Source: DATAEU01 sp046724395
Lineage (GTDB): Bacteria > Actinomycetota > UBA4738 > HRBIN12
DNA length: 10,683 nucleotides
NCBI GenBank assembly: GCA_046724395.1
Contig: JBKOWM010000082.1
Span: 1 to 10,683, forward strand
Direction of reading: 5' to 3'
In this document: positions 1 to 7,063 of the stretch, in pieces
Numbering within the stretch: position 1 is the first letter of the stretch
Layout: each line of letters opens with the position of its first letter
Position numbers and translations under genes: made by a program
The notes under the pieces: model-generated
Databases searched by the model: none
What the model was told of the DNA's origin: nothing
What the model saw: the letters and a program-made list of their open reading frames with translations, nothing else

Positions 1-236
1 CTTAGGTCGATCTCCGAGCCGACGGTCACACCCGGGTGGGGTGATGCCGAAGGTGGACGCGGGATTCGGTTCAAGGTGGCGCGGTGCATCCCGACCTCTC
101 GGCCGACCAGGGCTCGATGGGCGCAGAGAGCGTAAGCCCCCGTGGGGACCCGAGATGAGCCCGCTTCCCCAGGCCCCTCCGCTTCGAGTCGGTGGAGCTC
201 CGCGAGGAACCGCTCGTGCTGAGCCTCACGCCACAT
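1..236 (-). CDS. Possible edge-truncated protein, N-terminal part, unidentified
   Basis: An open minus-strand frame runs from an ATG at 236 off the left edge of the window with no stop, about 78 codons. It begins MWREAQHERFLAELHRLEAE, a plausible charged amphipathic helix. The visible part ends VTVGSEIDL, which faintly recalls the start of a GreA/GreB C-terminal domain, though that is only a resemblance. No good Shine-Dalgarno precedes the ATG. An in-frame ATG at 302 could extend it. The helix-like composition is more protein-like than the proline/arginine-rich plus-strand frame opposite. I cannot identify it, and it may be another gene remnant. Confidence 0.3.
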   Translation of the reverse strand, partial: MWREAQHERFLAELHRLEAEGPGEAGSSRVPTGAYALCAHRALVGREVGMHRATLNRIPRPPSASPHPGVTVGSEIDL

Positions 237-258
237 TCGATCGGTGGTCGAGGGGAGA

Positions 259-477
259 GTGAGCCATAGGGCGGCGGACGCCGAGGATGGCACGTGGATC
301 ATCGCGAGCTTCCGCCGGAGAAAGGCGCGAACCTTGATAGCTAGCTTGATAGCCAGACAGCCCCTGGCGGGTCGCTATCGCGCCCGCCCGGCGCGGGTCG
401 CGGCGGAATTCGGTGAGCTCGTCCAGCCAACAGGACGCCTGATGAGCGATGGTTCAGATATGTCGCTCGAGAGATAG
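259..477 (+). CDS. Doubtful small ORF, unidentified
   Basis: A GTG start at 259 is preceded by GAGGGGAGA, an acceptable ribosome-binding site. The frame encodes about 72 residues, including the basic stretch SFRRRKARTLIASLIARQP and the tail RLMSDGSDMSLER. There is no recognisable family and no neighbour to support it. It contains a 12-bp tandem repeat at 333-356 (cttgatagcYag twice), which encodes part of the Leu/Ile/Ala stretch. It could equally be chance open frame in GC-rich DNA. Confidence 0.2.
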   Translation: MSHRAADAEDGTWIIASFRRRKARTLIASLIARQPLAGRYRARPARVAAEFGELVQPTGRLMSDGSDMSLER

Positions 478-886
478 GAGTCGTCCGCCGGTCCGGGCTA
501 GGCGCCGTCCAGCTGATGCCAGTCTCCGTCGGGCCAGAGGGGGCGCAAGTGGATCCCGACCCGTTCGCCGTGGATGGGCTCTGCATCGCGCAGCAACCAC
601 GAGGCCACCAAGGCACCCGGTGCAACGGTACTCGTTGGTTTCCGCGATGGTGGGTCGAGGCCCACATGTCTGAGGATGCATACGCGCGACAGCTCTAACG
701 GCGCCGCCGCTTGTAAGGCTACGCACCCCGAACGGAAGCGCGAACACGAGCAATGCTGGCTCGTCACCCCGAGCACGGCCAACACAACCGCGAGTACAAG
801 CGTGTGGCGCGCAGAAGCGGCCGCTACGTTACCGGGCGTCCGGCAACTTGCTCGCGGCGATCAAGTTATCTGCATGCCGCGGTTCG
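478..886. other. Stretch without a confident gene; possible protein scraps on the minus strand
   Basis: No intact gene is seen downstream of the PucR gene. On the minus strand a frame ending in a TAG at about 498 reads LRDAEPIHGERVGIHLRPLW followed by PDGDWHQLDGA, which looks like a natural C-terminus but matches nothing I can name. Further upstream on the same strand a hydrophobic run (LVLAVVLAVLGVT, about 760-800) is followed in another frame by LLVFALPFGVRSL. This would suit a decayed membrane segment. These are impressions from composition only. Confidence 0.25.
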
Positions 887-2269
887 TCATGGCCGGGGCC
901 CTCCCGGTTGCCGAAGTACGGTCGCGCCGAGCCATTGGCTTGCGAGCAGAGCCAGCTCAATGTGCAGGCGGTTCTCGTCAACGGGATGTCCGAGGGCCTC
1001 CTCGGCTTTGCGAACCCGGTACTGGACACTGTTCTTGTGGAGGATGAGCCGTTCGGCGGTGGCCTTGAAGCTACCGTTCTCTTGCAGGAAGACGCGGAGG
1101 GTGTTGCGGAGCCTGGCGTAGTGGTCGTCGTCGTCCGCGAGCGACCCAAGGGTCTCGATGACCCAGGCGCGCATGAGATCCATCGAGCTCGACATCATGG
1201 CCAGCGGAGCAACATCGCTGAAGAAGGTTAACGGCTGTCCCGACGCACCGGCCGACAGCGCCACGGCGTGCGCGCCTAAGGCCTGCCGGTGGGTGCGGCG
1301 GAAGCCGCTGACGCCAGCGCCAGCAGCGCCGAAGGCGAACCGGATCTCAGGGCCTGCCCGGGCGGCTCTGGTGCCCACGGCCGGGACGGTGAACGTGTCG
1401 CTGGCGCCGAGCGGGAGCCAGGCCCAAGCACTGCACTCGTCTTGGGGAAGAAAGATCGGCCGGCCCTCGCACCCCGCCCGGCGTGCCAGCTCCCCGGTCG
1501 AGTGTTCCAGCCGCGCCAGTGTTCGGCCCCCAGGTTCTGCCTCGCCGACCCAACACACCACAGCCACATGGTGTTGTCGGAGCCGGTACCCCAGGATCGC
1601 CTCGGAGGCTTCGACGTCGACGCGCTCGGCGTTTAGCAGCGCCCGGACGCGGGCTGCTCGCGCCGCGCTGAGGTTGCGCAGCCAGTTGTCCTTCTCGGCT
1701 TCATAGGCGGCCACTACCTCTTCGGACACGCGGTCGACGTAGGCGGCCGTGACGTCGGCGATGAGCAGCCCCGCCGCGCTGACGATCGATGCGTTGTCGT
1801 TGTGGCGCCCGAGTTCCTCCAAGCACCAGTCCTGAAACCGAGCCGCGCCGAGGCGGTAGGTACGCAACAGCGCGGCCATCGGGACCCCGCGTTGGGCCAG
1901 CAGGCGGGCGTACTCCTCCGCGGCCGCTGGGGCGTGCACGTGGCCGATGTCGATACCGTGCTGGAGAATGTGCAGTACGGTGATTACGTTCTCCCCGACG
2001 CTCGCTTCCAGCAGCGTGAGGACCCGGCCGTCGGCACCCAGCTGCGGGATCTCGCGAACGATCAGGTGATAGATGTCCGCCGACAGTTCGGTCGTGCGGG
2101 GGGCAGCAAACGCAGTGGCGACCTCTGCGGCGCTCTCTGTAGCGGCCGGGCTTGCTCTGTTCACCGACGAATCGTACGCCGCGGGCTTCGAGCCTGCCTC
2201 GGTCACCAGCGGAGATGGCCGCATCGTGTCGGTTCGCTGAGGTCGATTCCAGCCGTCGAACGGTCGCAT
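887..2269 (-). CDS. PucR-family transcriptional regulator
   Basis: A 460-residue protein with PucR/CdaR-type architecture. Residues about 61-200 form a helical N-terminal region that includes MAALLRTYRLGAARFQDW. Residues about 200-350 form the GGDEF-like middle region. Residues about 387-443 form the C-terminal helix-turn-helix (PucR_C/HTH_30), with the hallmark SFKATAERLILHKNSVQYRV. In this family the C-terminal domain binds DNA and the middle domain is thought to sense a small molecule; the ligand here is unknown. The length is normal and there is no frame damage. The ATG at 2269 is chosen because GAGG lies six bases upstream. A second in-frame ATG at 2224 is possible, since the first 50 residues are low in conserved content. 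The gene diverges from the small coiled-coil gene at 2510. A palindrome overlaps its start codon. Confidence 0.94.
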   Translation of the reverse strand: MRPFDGWNRPQRTDTMRPSPLVTEAGSKPAAYDSSVNRASPAATESAAEVATAFAAPRTTELSADIYHLIVREIPQLGADGRVLTLLEASVGENVITVLHILQHGIDIGHVHAPAAAEEYARLLAQRGVPMAALLRTYRLGAARFQDWCLEELGRHNDNASIVSAAGLLIADVTAAYVDRVSEEVVAAYEAEKDNWLRNLSAARAARVRALLNAERVDVEASEAILGYRLRQHHVAVVCWVGEAEPGGRTLARLEHSTGELARRAGCEGRPIFLPQDECSAWAWLPLGASDTFTVPAVGTRAARAGPEIRFAFGAAGAGVSGFRRTHRQALGAHAVALSAGASGQPLTFFSDVAPLAMMSSSMDLMRAWVIETLGSLADDDDHYARLRNTLRVFLQENGSFKATAERLILHKNSVQYRVRKAEEALGHPVDENRLHIELALLASQWLGATVLRQPGGPRP

Positions 2270-2277
2270 TTGCGACC
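2262..2277. promoter_or_regulatory. Palindrome overlapping the pucR start codon and RBS
   Basis: GGTCGCA-TT-TGCGACC is a perfect 7-bp inverted repeat with a 2-bp centre. It covers the ATG (2267-2269) and part of the ribosome-binding region of the PucR-family gene. It could be an operator for autoregulation or a translation-inhibiting mRNA fold. The function is inferred only from position and symmetry. Confidence 0.4.
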
Positions 2278-2509
2278 TCGATCATCGGGCAAGGCGCGAA
2301 ACCGCGTACCGTCATGATCGCCTCGGGCTTGGCTGCTACCGGGACGGCCGCGGCCACGGCCCGGTTGCCAGACGTGCGCCGGGCACGACGCCGGGCGGTG
2401 GTTTCGTGACGCGCGCCCAATGGCAAGACAGCCCCGCGGCATTACCGTCCGCGTACAAGGACTGCCGGCAGCAGTGAGAGCGGTAACGGCCGCACGACAA
2501 GGAGGGAGC

Positions 2510-2941
2510 ATGGACTTCTCCGGCCAACTCGACGAGCTCCAGCATCGCGCCGCCGAGGCCAAGCAGGCGGCCCAGGCGGCCGTCACCGAGTCCCACGATA
2601 AGCTCCGCCGGCGCATCGAGGAGGCCAAGGCGGAGGTGGACCGGGGCGCCAAGGACGCCCAGCAGGAAGCGGGTGCTGCGGCGGAAAGCGCCCGCAGCAA
2701 ATGGGCCCAGATGAAGGCCGACGCCAGTGTCAAGATGGACGACCTCCAGGCCAGGATCGACAAGCGAGGCGAACAGCTCGACGCCAATTTTGCCGCCGAC
2801 GACGCGGCCTGGGCGGAGGACGACGCCGCGGCCGCCATCGACTATGCCTCCTGGACGGTCGACAACGCGCGGCTGGCCGTGCTCGACGCCATCGACGCCC
2901 GTGCCTATGCCGACGATCTCGCCAGCAAAGCGGGCGGCTAG
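2510..2941 (+). CDS. Small coiled-coil protein, conserved hypothetical
   Basis: A 143-residue, very Ala/Asp/Glu/Lys-rich protein predicted by eye to be nearly all helix. Residues 1-95 carry heptad-like repeats, for example LRRRIEEAKAEVDRGAKDAQ and KWAQMKADASVKMDDLQARI. A second segment at about 96-140 is acidic and ends in WTVDNARLAVLDAIDARAYA. There is no signal peptide and no membrane segment. The ATG at 2510 is chosen over one at 2420 because AAGGAGGG lies directly upstream and the coiled coil begins there. From memory, similar small proteins occur in actinobacteria, sometimes beside HdeD-type proteins as here. I know of no established function; a cytoplasmic structural or stress-linked role is a guess. 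The HdeD gene follows 175 bases downstream. Confidence 0.8.
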   Translation: MDFSGQLDELQHRAAEAKQAAQAAVTESHDKLRRRIEEAKAEVDRGAKDAQQEAGAAAESARSKWAQMKADASVKMDDLQARIDKRGEQLDANFAADDAAWAEDDAAAAIDYASWTVDNARLAVLDAIDARAYADDLASKAGG

Positions 2942-3027
2942 CCGCGCCCACGACCGTTGCGGCCACGGCCCGCGGTCACGCTGAGCCGCACGGACGCTGC
3001 CGAGATCCTGACCGGCGGGAGGAGAGC

Positions 3028-3225
3028 GTGATCACGGCCGTGCTCGGCGGCCCCGGCCCCCGGACCGGGGCCGCCGTCGTCTTCGACCACTCGGTTGATT
3101 CGACAAGGAGGTCTACATGCTCACTGGGGAGCGGATGGTCGTGCGCGAGGCAGCTCGGTACTGGTGGCTTTACCTGGTCTCCGGTATCGCCTGGCTCGTC
3201 ATCGCCTGGCTGGTTCTGCGGCTGA
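3028..3225 (+). CDS. Possible leader ORF ahead of the HdeD gene
   Basis: A GTG at 3028 is preceded by the strong ribosome-binding site GGGAGGA (3017-3023). The frame reads VITAVLGGPGPRTGAAVVFD, passes through the 3045-3076 hairpin, and overlaps the start of the HdeD gene in another frame before stopping at 3225. The 66-residue product has no recognised family, and its C-terminal half is simply the shifted HdeD coding sequence. If it is translated, ribosomes crossing the hairpin could affect HdeD expression. It may be a chance frame that happens to have a good SD. Confidence 0.25.
   Translation: MITAVLGGPGPRTGAAVVFDHSVDSTRRSTCSLGSGWSCARQLGTGGFTWSPVSPGSSSPGWFCG
3045..3076 (+). terminator. Strong GC hairpin between coiled-coil gene and HdeD gene
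   Basis: A perfect 12-bp stem (CGGCGGCCCCGG with CCGGGGCCGCCG) encloses an 8-base loop and is followed by tcgtcttc. It lies 104 bases after the coiled-coil gene and 41 bases before the HdeD start. It could terminate upstream transcription or act as a leader structure for HdeD. The weak T-run makes an ordinary intrinsic terminator less certain. Confidence 0.55.
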
Positions 3226-3725
3226 ACGAAACGTCCATCACAACGGTCGGGGTCTTGATCGGCGTGGTGTTCATCGTGGCAGGCATCACCGAGGCGGGGC
3301 TCGCGGCGGTCGTTCCCGGAGGATGGAAGGTCTGGCATTACGTGTTGTCGGTCATCTTCCTCCTGGGAGGCGTCTGGGGTTTCATCCGGCCGGTCAACAC
3401 CTTCTTCGCCCTCGCTTCGGTTCTGGGTCTGATCCTGATCCTCTATGGATCTTTCGAGATCGTGCGGGCGATCGCATTCCGCGCCGTCAACCCGTACTGG
3501 TGGTTGACGCTAATTGGCGGCATCCTGCTTGTCCTCCTCGCGTTCTGGGTGTCCGGCTCCGATCGCGTCTACGCACTCGCTCAAAGGGCATACCTGATCC
3601 TGTTCTGGGTCGGCTTTTTTGCCCTGTTCAGAGGCTTCTCGCAGATCATGACTGCGTTCGCGATCCATCACGCGGGAAAGGAGGCAGCCACCGGTCTTCC
3701 GCATGCGAGCGCCGCCTCATCGTGA
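3117..3725 (+). CDS. HdeD family (DUF308) membrane protein
   Basis: A 202-residue integral membrane protein with six hydrophobic helices at about residues 16-34, 43-63, 73-90, 95-113, 127-145 and 158-178. This matches the paired-helix DUF308/HdeD layout. Motifs typical of the family are GVLIGVVFIVAGITEA and LGLILILYGSFEIVRAIAFR. In enterobacteria HdeD is linked to acid resistance at high cell density. In actinobacteria the molecular function is not established, so only an envelope-stress role is suggested. The ATG at 3117 has an excellent AAGGAGG site six bases upstream. The length is normal. The stop codon lies inside the tail of the convergent SARP-like frame. Confidence 0.93.
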   Translation: MLTGERMVVREAARYWWLYLVSGIAWLVIAWLVLRLNETSITTVGVLIGVVFIVAGITEAGLAAVVPGGWKVWHYVLSVIFLLGGVWGFIRPVNTFFALASVLGLILILYGSFEIVRAIAFRAVNPYWWLTLIGGILLVLLAFWVSGSDRVYALAQRAYLILFWVGFFALFRGFSQIMTAFAIHHAGKEAATGLPHASAASS

Positions 3726-4115
3726 CGACGGCGAGGCAAGCGGGTCCGATGCCCACGTCCTAGGTGCCGTCGTCGGGTCATGGACGACCTGGTTTCCAGC
3801 GCGGAGCGCCCTCCCCTCGGTGGTGAGCCGCTCGAACGCGATCGCGTCGACCGCCGCGTCGTCGAACTCGAGCGCGTAGCCGGGCGGGCGCGCTACGACG
3901 TGCTCCGGCCCGAGGGCCCGTCGAAGTCGGGACATGTGTTGCAGCGCGTTCGCGGCGTTGACGGGCGCGTCGTCGCCCCACAGCTCGTCGATCAGCCGGT
4001 CGGCGGAGACGACGCGTCCCGCGTTCGTACCAAGGAGTCCGACGACCGCGCGCTGCTTCGCTCCCGAGATGTCGACGACGCGGTCCTCGTCGCGGATCTC
4101 GAGCGCGCCGAGCAC
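3717..4115 (-). pseudogene. SARP/AfsR-type winged-helix DNA-binding domain, truncated
   Basis: The 132-residue product starts MLGALEIRDEDRVVDISGAK. It continues with QRAVVGLLGTNAGRVVSADR, LIDELWGDDAPVNAANALQH and LRRALG, then PPGYALEF. This is the classic OmpR-like winged helix at the N-terminus of SARP/AfsR/BTAD regulators (about residues 1-85). Homology fades at about residue 103, where the bacterial transcriptional activator domain should begin; the last 30 residues are Pro/Thr/Ser-rich and overlap the end of the HdeD gene. Family members are normally more than 250 residues. The start is taken as the GTG at 4115, though the sequence upstream (LRVAV in frame) resembles the usual first residues. 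It may be a decayed 5' fragment or a stand-alone DNA-binding domain that could compete with intact SARPs. It diverges from the gene at 4258. Confidence 0.72.
3724..3774. terminator. Inverted repeat in the convergent gap, possible bidirectional terminator
   Basis: GACGACGGC (3724-3732) and GCCGTCGTC (3766-3774) form a perfect 9-bp inverted repeat around 33 intervening bases. It sits just after the HdeD stop and inside the tail of the minus-strand SARP-like frame. The large loop and lack of a T-run make termination only possible. Confidence 0.3.
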
Positions 4116-4257
4116 GGCTACCCGCAGCGAACCCCCACGACCTTGCCTCCGAGCCGATGCTACTCAGTCTCGAAGATCCCGCCCTCTTCTCGGCCGCCGC
4201 GCGGCAGTGCGTCGGCAGGACCACTCGCGAGTGTCGCTGTCGAACCAAGGAGGACCG

Positions 4258-4641
4258 ATGGGGTGCGAGGAAGAGATCAGCGAATCACTCGAGAAGCTTC
4301 GGATCGCGCTCGCGACGATGCGAACGCGCAAGGAGCTTGCGAACCCCGCCGTGCGCGTGCATGTCGAGCGCTATCTCGAGAGCGCCGAGGCGGAGATCGT
4401 GTACCTGGCGGCGCTCCGCGATCGGGCGAGCGTCATCGGAATGGACGACGATCGGGAGCGCCTCGCCCTCGATCGGGCCGAGCGAGCGGTCCGTCTGGCC
4501 GAAGCGAAGCTCGATGCGGCCGTCGCGGAGGAGCGCGGCGACCGCCGGGCGGAGGCCGAGGCGAACCGACAAGGGGCGCAGGTCGTCACTCACCTCGAAG
4601 AAGCCGAGGACGACGACGACGAGGAGTCGCCTCCCGGCTGA
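4258..4641 (+). CDS. Small helical protein with acidic tail, unidentified
   Basis: A 127-residue charged protein. Residues 5-55 (ISESLEKLRIALATMRTRKE and VERYLESAEAEIVYLAALRD) and 65-105 (RERLALDRAERAVRLAEAKL) look like two long amphipathic helices. The C-terminus is strongly acidic (EEAEDDDDEESPPG). There is no signal peptide or membrane segment. The ATG at 4258 is picked because CCAAGGAGG sits five bases upstream; longer in-frame starts back to 3934 would run through the SARP-like gene on the other strand. I do not recognise the family. Its size, helix content and ribosome-binding site resemble the 2510 gene, but I see no sequence similarity between them. Confidence 0.75.
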   Translation: MGCEEEISESLEKLRIALATMRTRKELANPAVRVHVERYLESAEAEIVYLAALRDRASVIGMDDDRERLALDRAERAVRLAEAKLDAAVAEERGDRRAEAEANRQGAQVVTHLEEAEDDDDEESPPG

Positions 4642-5013
4642 CCGCGTCAGGAACGCTCGCATGCCGAACCCGAGCCTCGCCTCGTCCCGATCGCTGTGTT
4701 AAGCGGCGCGTCGCGACCACGGCGAGATCGTTGAACTCCTGACAGCCTCGTCCCAGTCGACGTTCAGTCGCCCTCGCGCGCCGCGCCGAGGTGCCCGGCT
4801 CGCCGGCGGGTGCGGCTACTCGGTGGGGAAGGGGAAGCGCCGAATGAGATCACCGATGGCGTGCCGGACGCTGGGGCCGGACTGACGAACAGACGTTGAG
4901 CTCGTTTCCCTTCGTCTGGGCTGGAGAGAAGGAGGCGAACGAGGAGCCTCGGTCAGCTCCAACTCCTTCCTCATCCAGAGTTCCCAGTCGGACGATCCGT
5001 GGGCACCCCGCCC

Positions 5014-5019
5014 TATGAT
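5014..5019 (+). promoter_or_regulatory. Candidate -10 element for the AI-2E permease gene
   Basis: TATGAT stands out in GC-rich surroundings, 71 bases before the permease ATG. No convincing -35 hexamer lies at the usual spacing, so this is only a candidate. Confidence 0.25.
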
Positions 5020-5054
5020 GCTCGCTTGACGCCACCGCGGGGCACCGGCCGATC

Positions 5055-5076
5055 TCGCGGCGGCATGCAGCCGCGA
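5055..5076 (+). promoter_or_regulatory. Hairpin in the leader of the AI-2E permease gene
   Basis: TCGCGGC and GCCGCGA form a 7-bp stem around an 8-base loop. It ends six bases before the GGGAG that probably serves as ribosome-binding site for the ATG at 5091. It could modulate initiation; no known riboswitch class is recognised. Confidence 0.3.
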
Positions 5077-5090
5077 TCTGTGGGAGCGAG

Positions 5091-6242
5091 ATGGTGGGCA
5101 CGGCGACTCCGCGTGGCGGCGCTGATGAGGAACCTGCCGCCGCGGAACCGGTCCCCGCTCGGGACGCGACCGAGGTCGTCATCGGCGTGTCCACGATGTG
5201 GCGAGCCGCGGGCGTCGTCCTGTCAGTGCTGTTCCTTCTGTGGACGATAAGCCGGGCCCGGGCGCTCGTCTCGATGCTGGCCATCTCGTTGTTCTTCGCC
5301 CTGGCGCTGGTTCCGGGAGTCGACCACCTCCACGAGAAGCGCGGCTGGAAGCGGGGTGTCGCCGTCTGGTTCATCTACCTGGTCGGCCTACTCATGCTGG
5401 CCCTGCTGACGCTCGTGCTGCTCCCGACCGTCGCCCGGCTCGCGAACGAGATCGGCCAGAACGGGACCCGCTGGCTGACGGACCTGGACAGGTGGGCGTC
5501 CGTCACCCTCGGCATCCACATCATCAGCGCGGAAGCATCGAGAGACGCGGTCGTTACGGTGAAGGAGTTCCTGCAGCAATGGTCCGGCAAGCTTGCGGGC
5601 GCGGCGGGTGGCGTCGTGTCGACGGGTGTCTCGCTCGTGGTCAGCGTGGCCACCATCGCCACGTTCACGTTCTACTTCGCCGCGGATTTCCCCCGACTCC
5701 AGCGAGGACTCCTCGCCTGGTTCAGGCCCTCCGAGCAGCAACGTCTGGGATGGGCTATCGACCAGTCCGTCACCCAGGTCGGCGGATATCTCTACTCGCG
5801 CCTGCTGCTGATGCTCATCAATGGAGTCGGCCTATTCGGCGTGATGGTCGCGGTCGGGATGCCCGCAGGCCTGGCGATCCCGCTGGCGATCTTCGGCGGG
5901 TTCGTCTCGGAGTTCATCCCGAACATCGGGACCTACATCGGCGGCGCGATCCCGGTCGGGCTGACGGTCGCCGTCCGGGGCCTCGCGCCGGCGGGGATCG
6001 TGCTCGGCTACATCGTCGTGTATCAGCAGATCGAGAACTATTGGCTTAGCCCGAAGATCAGCGCTAAGACGATGGAGCTGAACGGCGGGCTGGCCTTCGG
6101 CTCGGCCTTGGCCGGCGCCGCTTTGTTCGGGCCGATCGGCGCCTTCATGGCTCTGCCGGTGGCCGCGCTGATCTCCTCGTTCATCGAGAACTATGGCCAC
6201 AGATACGAGGTGGTCTACGAGTCCACGTACGGTGAATCGTAG
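5091..6242 (+). CDS. AI-2E family transporter (PerM/YdiK-type permease)
   Basis: A 383-residue polytopic membrane protein of the AI-2E transporter family (PF01594). After an acidic, Ala/Pro-rich cytoplasmic stretch (1-35) come helices at about 38-53, 60-76, 92-113 and 175-198, then 235-258, 262-275, 298-312 and 335-365. The long soluble loop at about 115-170 is typical. Family signatures are EFIPNIGTYIGGAIPVGLTV (274-293), YQQIENYWLSPKI (311-323) and FGPIGAFMALPVAALI (346-361). Members export small molecules or ions; TqsA exports AI-2, but the substrate here cannot be told from sequence. The length is normal and the frame intact. The ATG at 5091 has GGGAG close upstream. A weak 6-bp hairpin (6251-6272) follows the stop. 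Confidence 0.95.
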   Translation: MVGTATPRGGADEEPAAAEPVPARDATEVVIGVSTMWRAAGVVLSVLFLLWTISRARALVSMLAISLFFALALVPGVDHLHEKRGWKRGVAVWFIYLVGLLMLALLTLVLLPTVARLANEIGQNGTRWLTDLDRWASVTLGIHIISAEASRDAVVTVKEFLQQWSGKLAGAAGGVVSTGVSLVVSVATIATFTFYFAADFPRLQRGLLAWFRPSEQQRLGWAIDQSVTQVGGYLYSRLLLMLINGVGLFGVMVAVGMPAGLAIPLAIFGGFVSEFIPNIGTYIGGAIPVGLTVAVRGLAPAGIVLGYIVVYQQIENYWLSPKISAKTMELNGGLAFGSALAGAALFGPIGAFMALPVAALISSFIENYGHRYEVVYESTYGES

Positions 6243-6309
6243 CCCGCACCTTCGGAAGTCGACACCTCCGAAACGAGCACGATAGGCGCCCGGCGGCGAG
6301 CCCACGGCG

Positions 6310-6836
6310 ATGTCGACATGTCGCCGCGGCCCATCGTCTCGCCGAGCCAGACTGACTGCCTGCCGGATCAGCCCTCCCAACCGGCGGCACCGACGAGCGG
6401 CGGGACCGGGCGCGCCGGAGCGCCACCGACGGTTCGTGCGCTCGGTCGCCTCCATCATCGTCGGGGGAATAGCGGTCGCCTCCATCATCGTCGGGGGAAT
6501 AGCGCTGTATCTGTTCCTGCCGCGCTCCCTGTCGGCGGCCCCGTCCTGGCGCTCCGTTCGGGACGTCGACTGGCCGCACGCGCTCCTCGCCCTCGTGCTC
6601 TAGCTCATCAGCTGCGTTTGGCTGTGGGAGCTCGACGGCATCGCGCTCCGGTACCGCGGCTGGTTCACCGTCGCGACGCGCAGCTCGCCGGGAAGGCGCT
6701 CGCCCGGATCGTCCCGGGATCGGCGACGCCGTTCAGCGTCGCGCTGCTGGGCGACGCCGGCATCGACGGCGGGCAGGCGGCGGCGGCCCTCACGCTGTGC
6801 ACGCTCCTCCAGATCGGGACCGCGCTCGCGCTCCCG
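6310..6836 (+). pseudogene. Flippase-like / lysylphosphatidylglycerol synthase TM-domain protein, broken N-terminal part
   Basis: In the first frame, residues after a basic leader read RRFVRSVASIIVGGIAVASI, then LFLPRSL, VRDVDWPHALLALVL, a TAG stop (6601-6603), then WLWELDGIALRYRGWFTVAT. Adding one base after 6677 moves into the next frame, AQLAGKALARIVPGSATPFS. This continues as VALLGDAGIDGGQAAAALTL and LLQIGTALALP and ends at about 6836. This is the N-terminal layout of PF03706-type membrane proteins (TIGR00374/flippase-like, including the MprF membrane domain), with the conserved ARIVPGG-like motif. At least one stop, one single-base loss and a 30-bp duplication are present, and roughly the last half of the protein is absent. 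The family assignment rests on remembered motifs. Confidence 0.6.
6443..6502 (+). repeat. Perfect 30-bp tandem duplication
   Basis: The 30 bases at 6443-6472 are repeated exactly at 6473-6502; each unit begins cggtcgcctcc and ends ggggaatag. In the flippase-like remnant it doubles the ten-residue block VASIIVGGIA inside the first membrane helix without shifting the frame. Confidence 0.95.
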
Positions 6837-7063
6837 GACGGGTCGGCGACGGCACCGGCGTTTCGACCAAGACGACGACGGCGATCTCGAGGACACGTGT
6901 CCGCCGCGAACGGTCGCGGCTCGCCTTGCTGGACATGAGGCAGGGGCGATGCGAAAGCCGCGCGATGCTGTCCGACGTCTTGCAACGGCTCCAACACCAG
7001 ATGCCCTTCGGCCCCGGTGTGCAGCGGACGCTCTTCCAGGGCACGGCAGCCCGAGCGCGTATC

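Larger units (their letters stand above)
4642..5090. other. Intergenic region upstream of the AI-2E permease; possible minus-strand gene tail
   Basis: No intact gene is seen in these 449 bases. On the minus strand a frame ending in a TAG at about 4817 reads VRQSGPSVRHAIGDLIRRFP followed by FPTE. This has the look of a real C-terminus, but no start or upstream body can be followed. The region also holds a candidate -10 element and a small hairpin just before the permease, listed separately. Confidence 0.3.

Noticed and set aside
2350..2975. Shared word gcggccacggcccg near 2350 and 2959
   Set aside because: It is a 14-base GC-only match, expected by chance in DNA of this composition, with no symmetry to the genes.
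3780..4742. Long plus-strand open frame of 320 codons
   Set aside because: It is antisense to the SARP-like domain and then out of frame with the 4258 gene. Its Arg/Gly/Pro-rich composition is typical of a shadow frame in high-GC DNA.
4894..4917. Sigma-B-like promoter string gttt...gggctg
   Set aside because: The spacing between the two halves is only about 10 bases, shorter than the 12-16 expected, and the second half is a poor match.
4850..5374. Minus-strand 174-codon frame
   Set aside because: Most of it is antisense to the N-terminal part of the AI-2E permease; it is Thr/Arg/Ser-rich with no domain signature.
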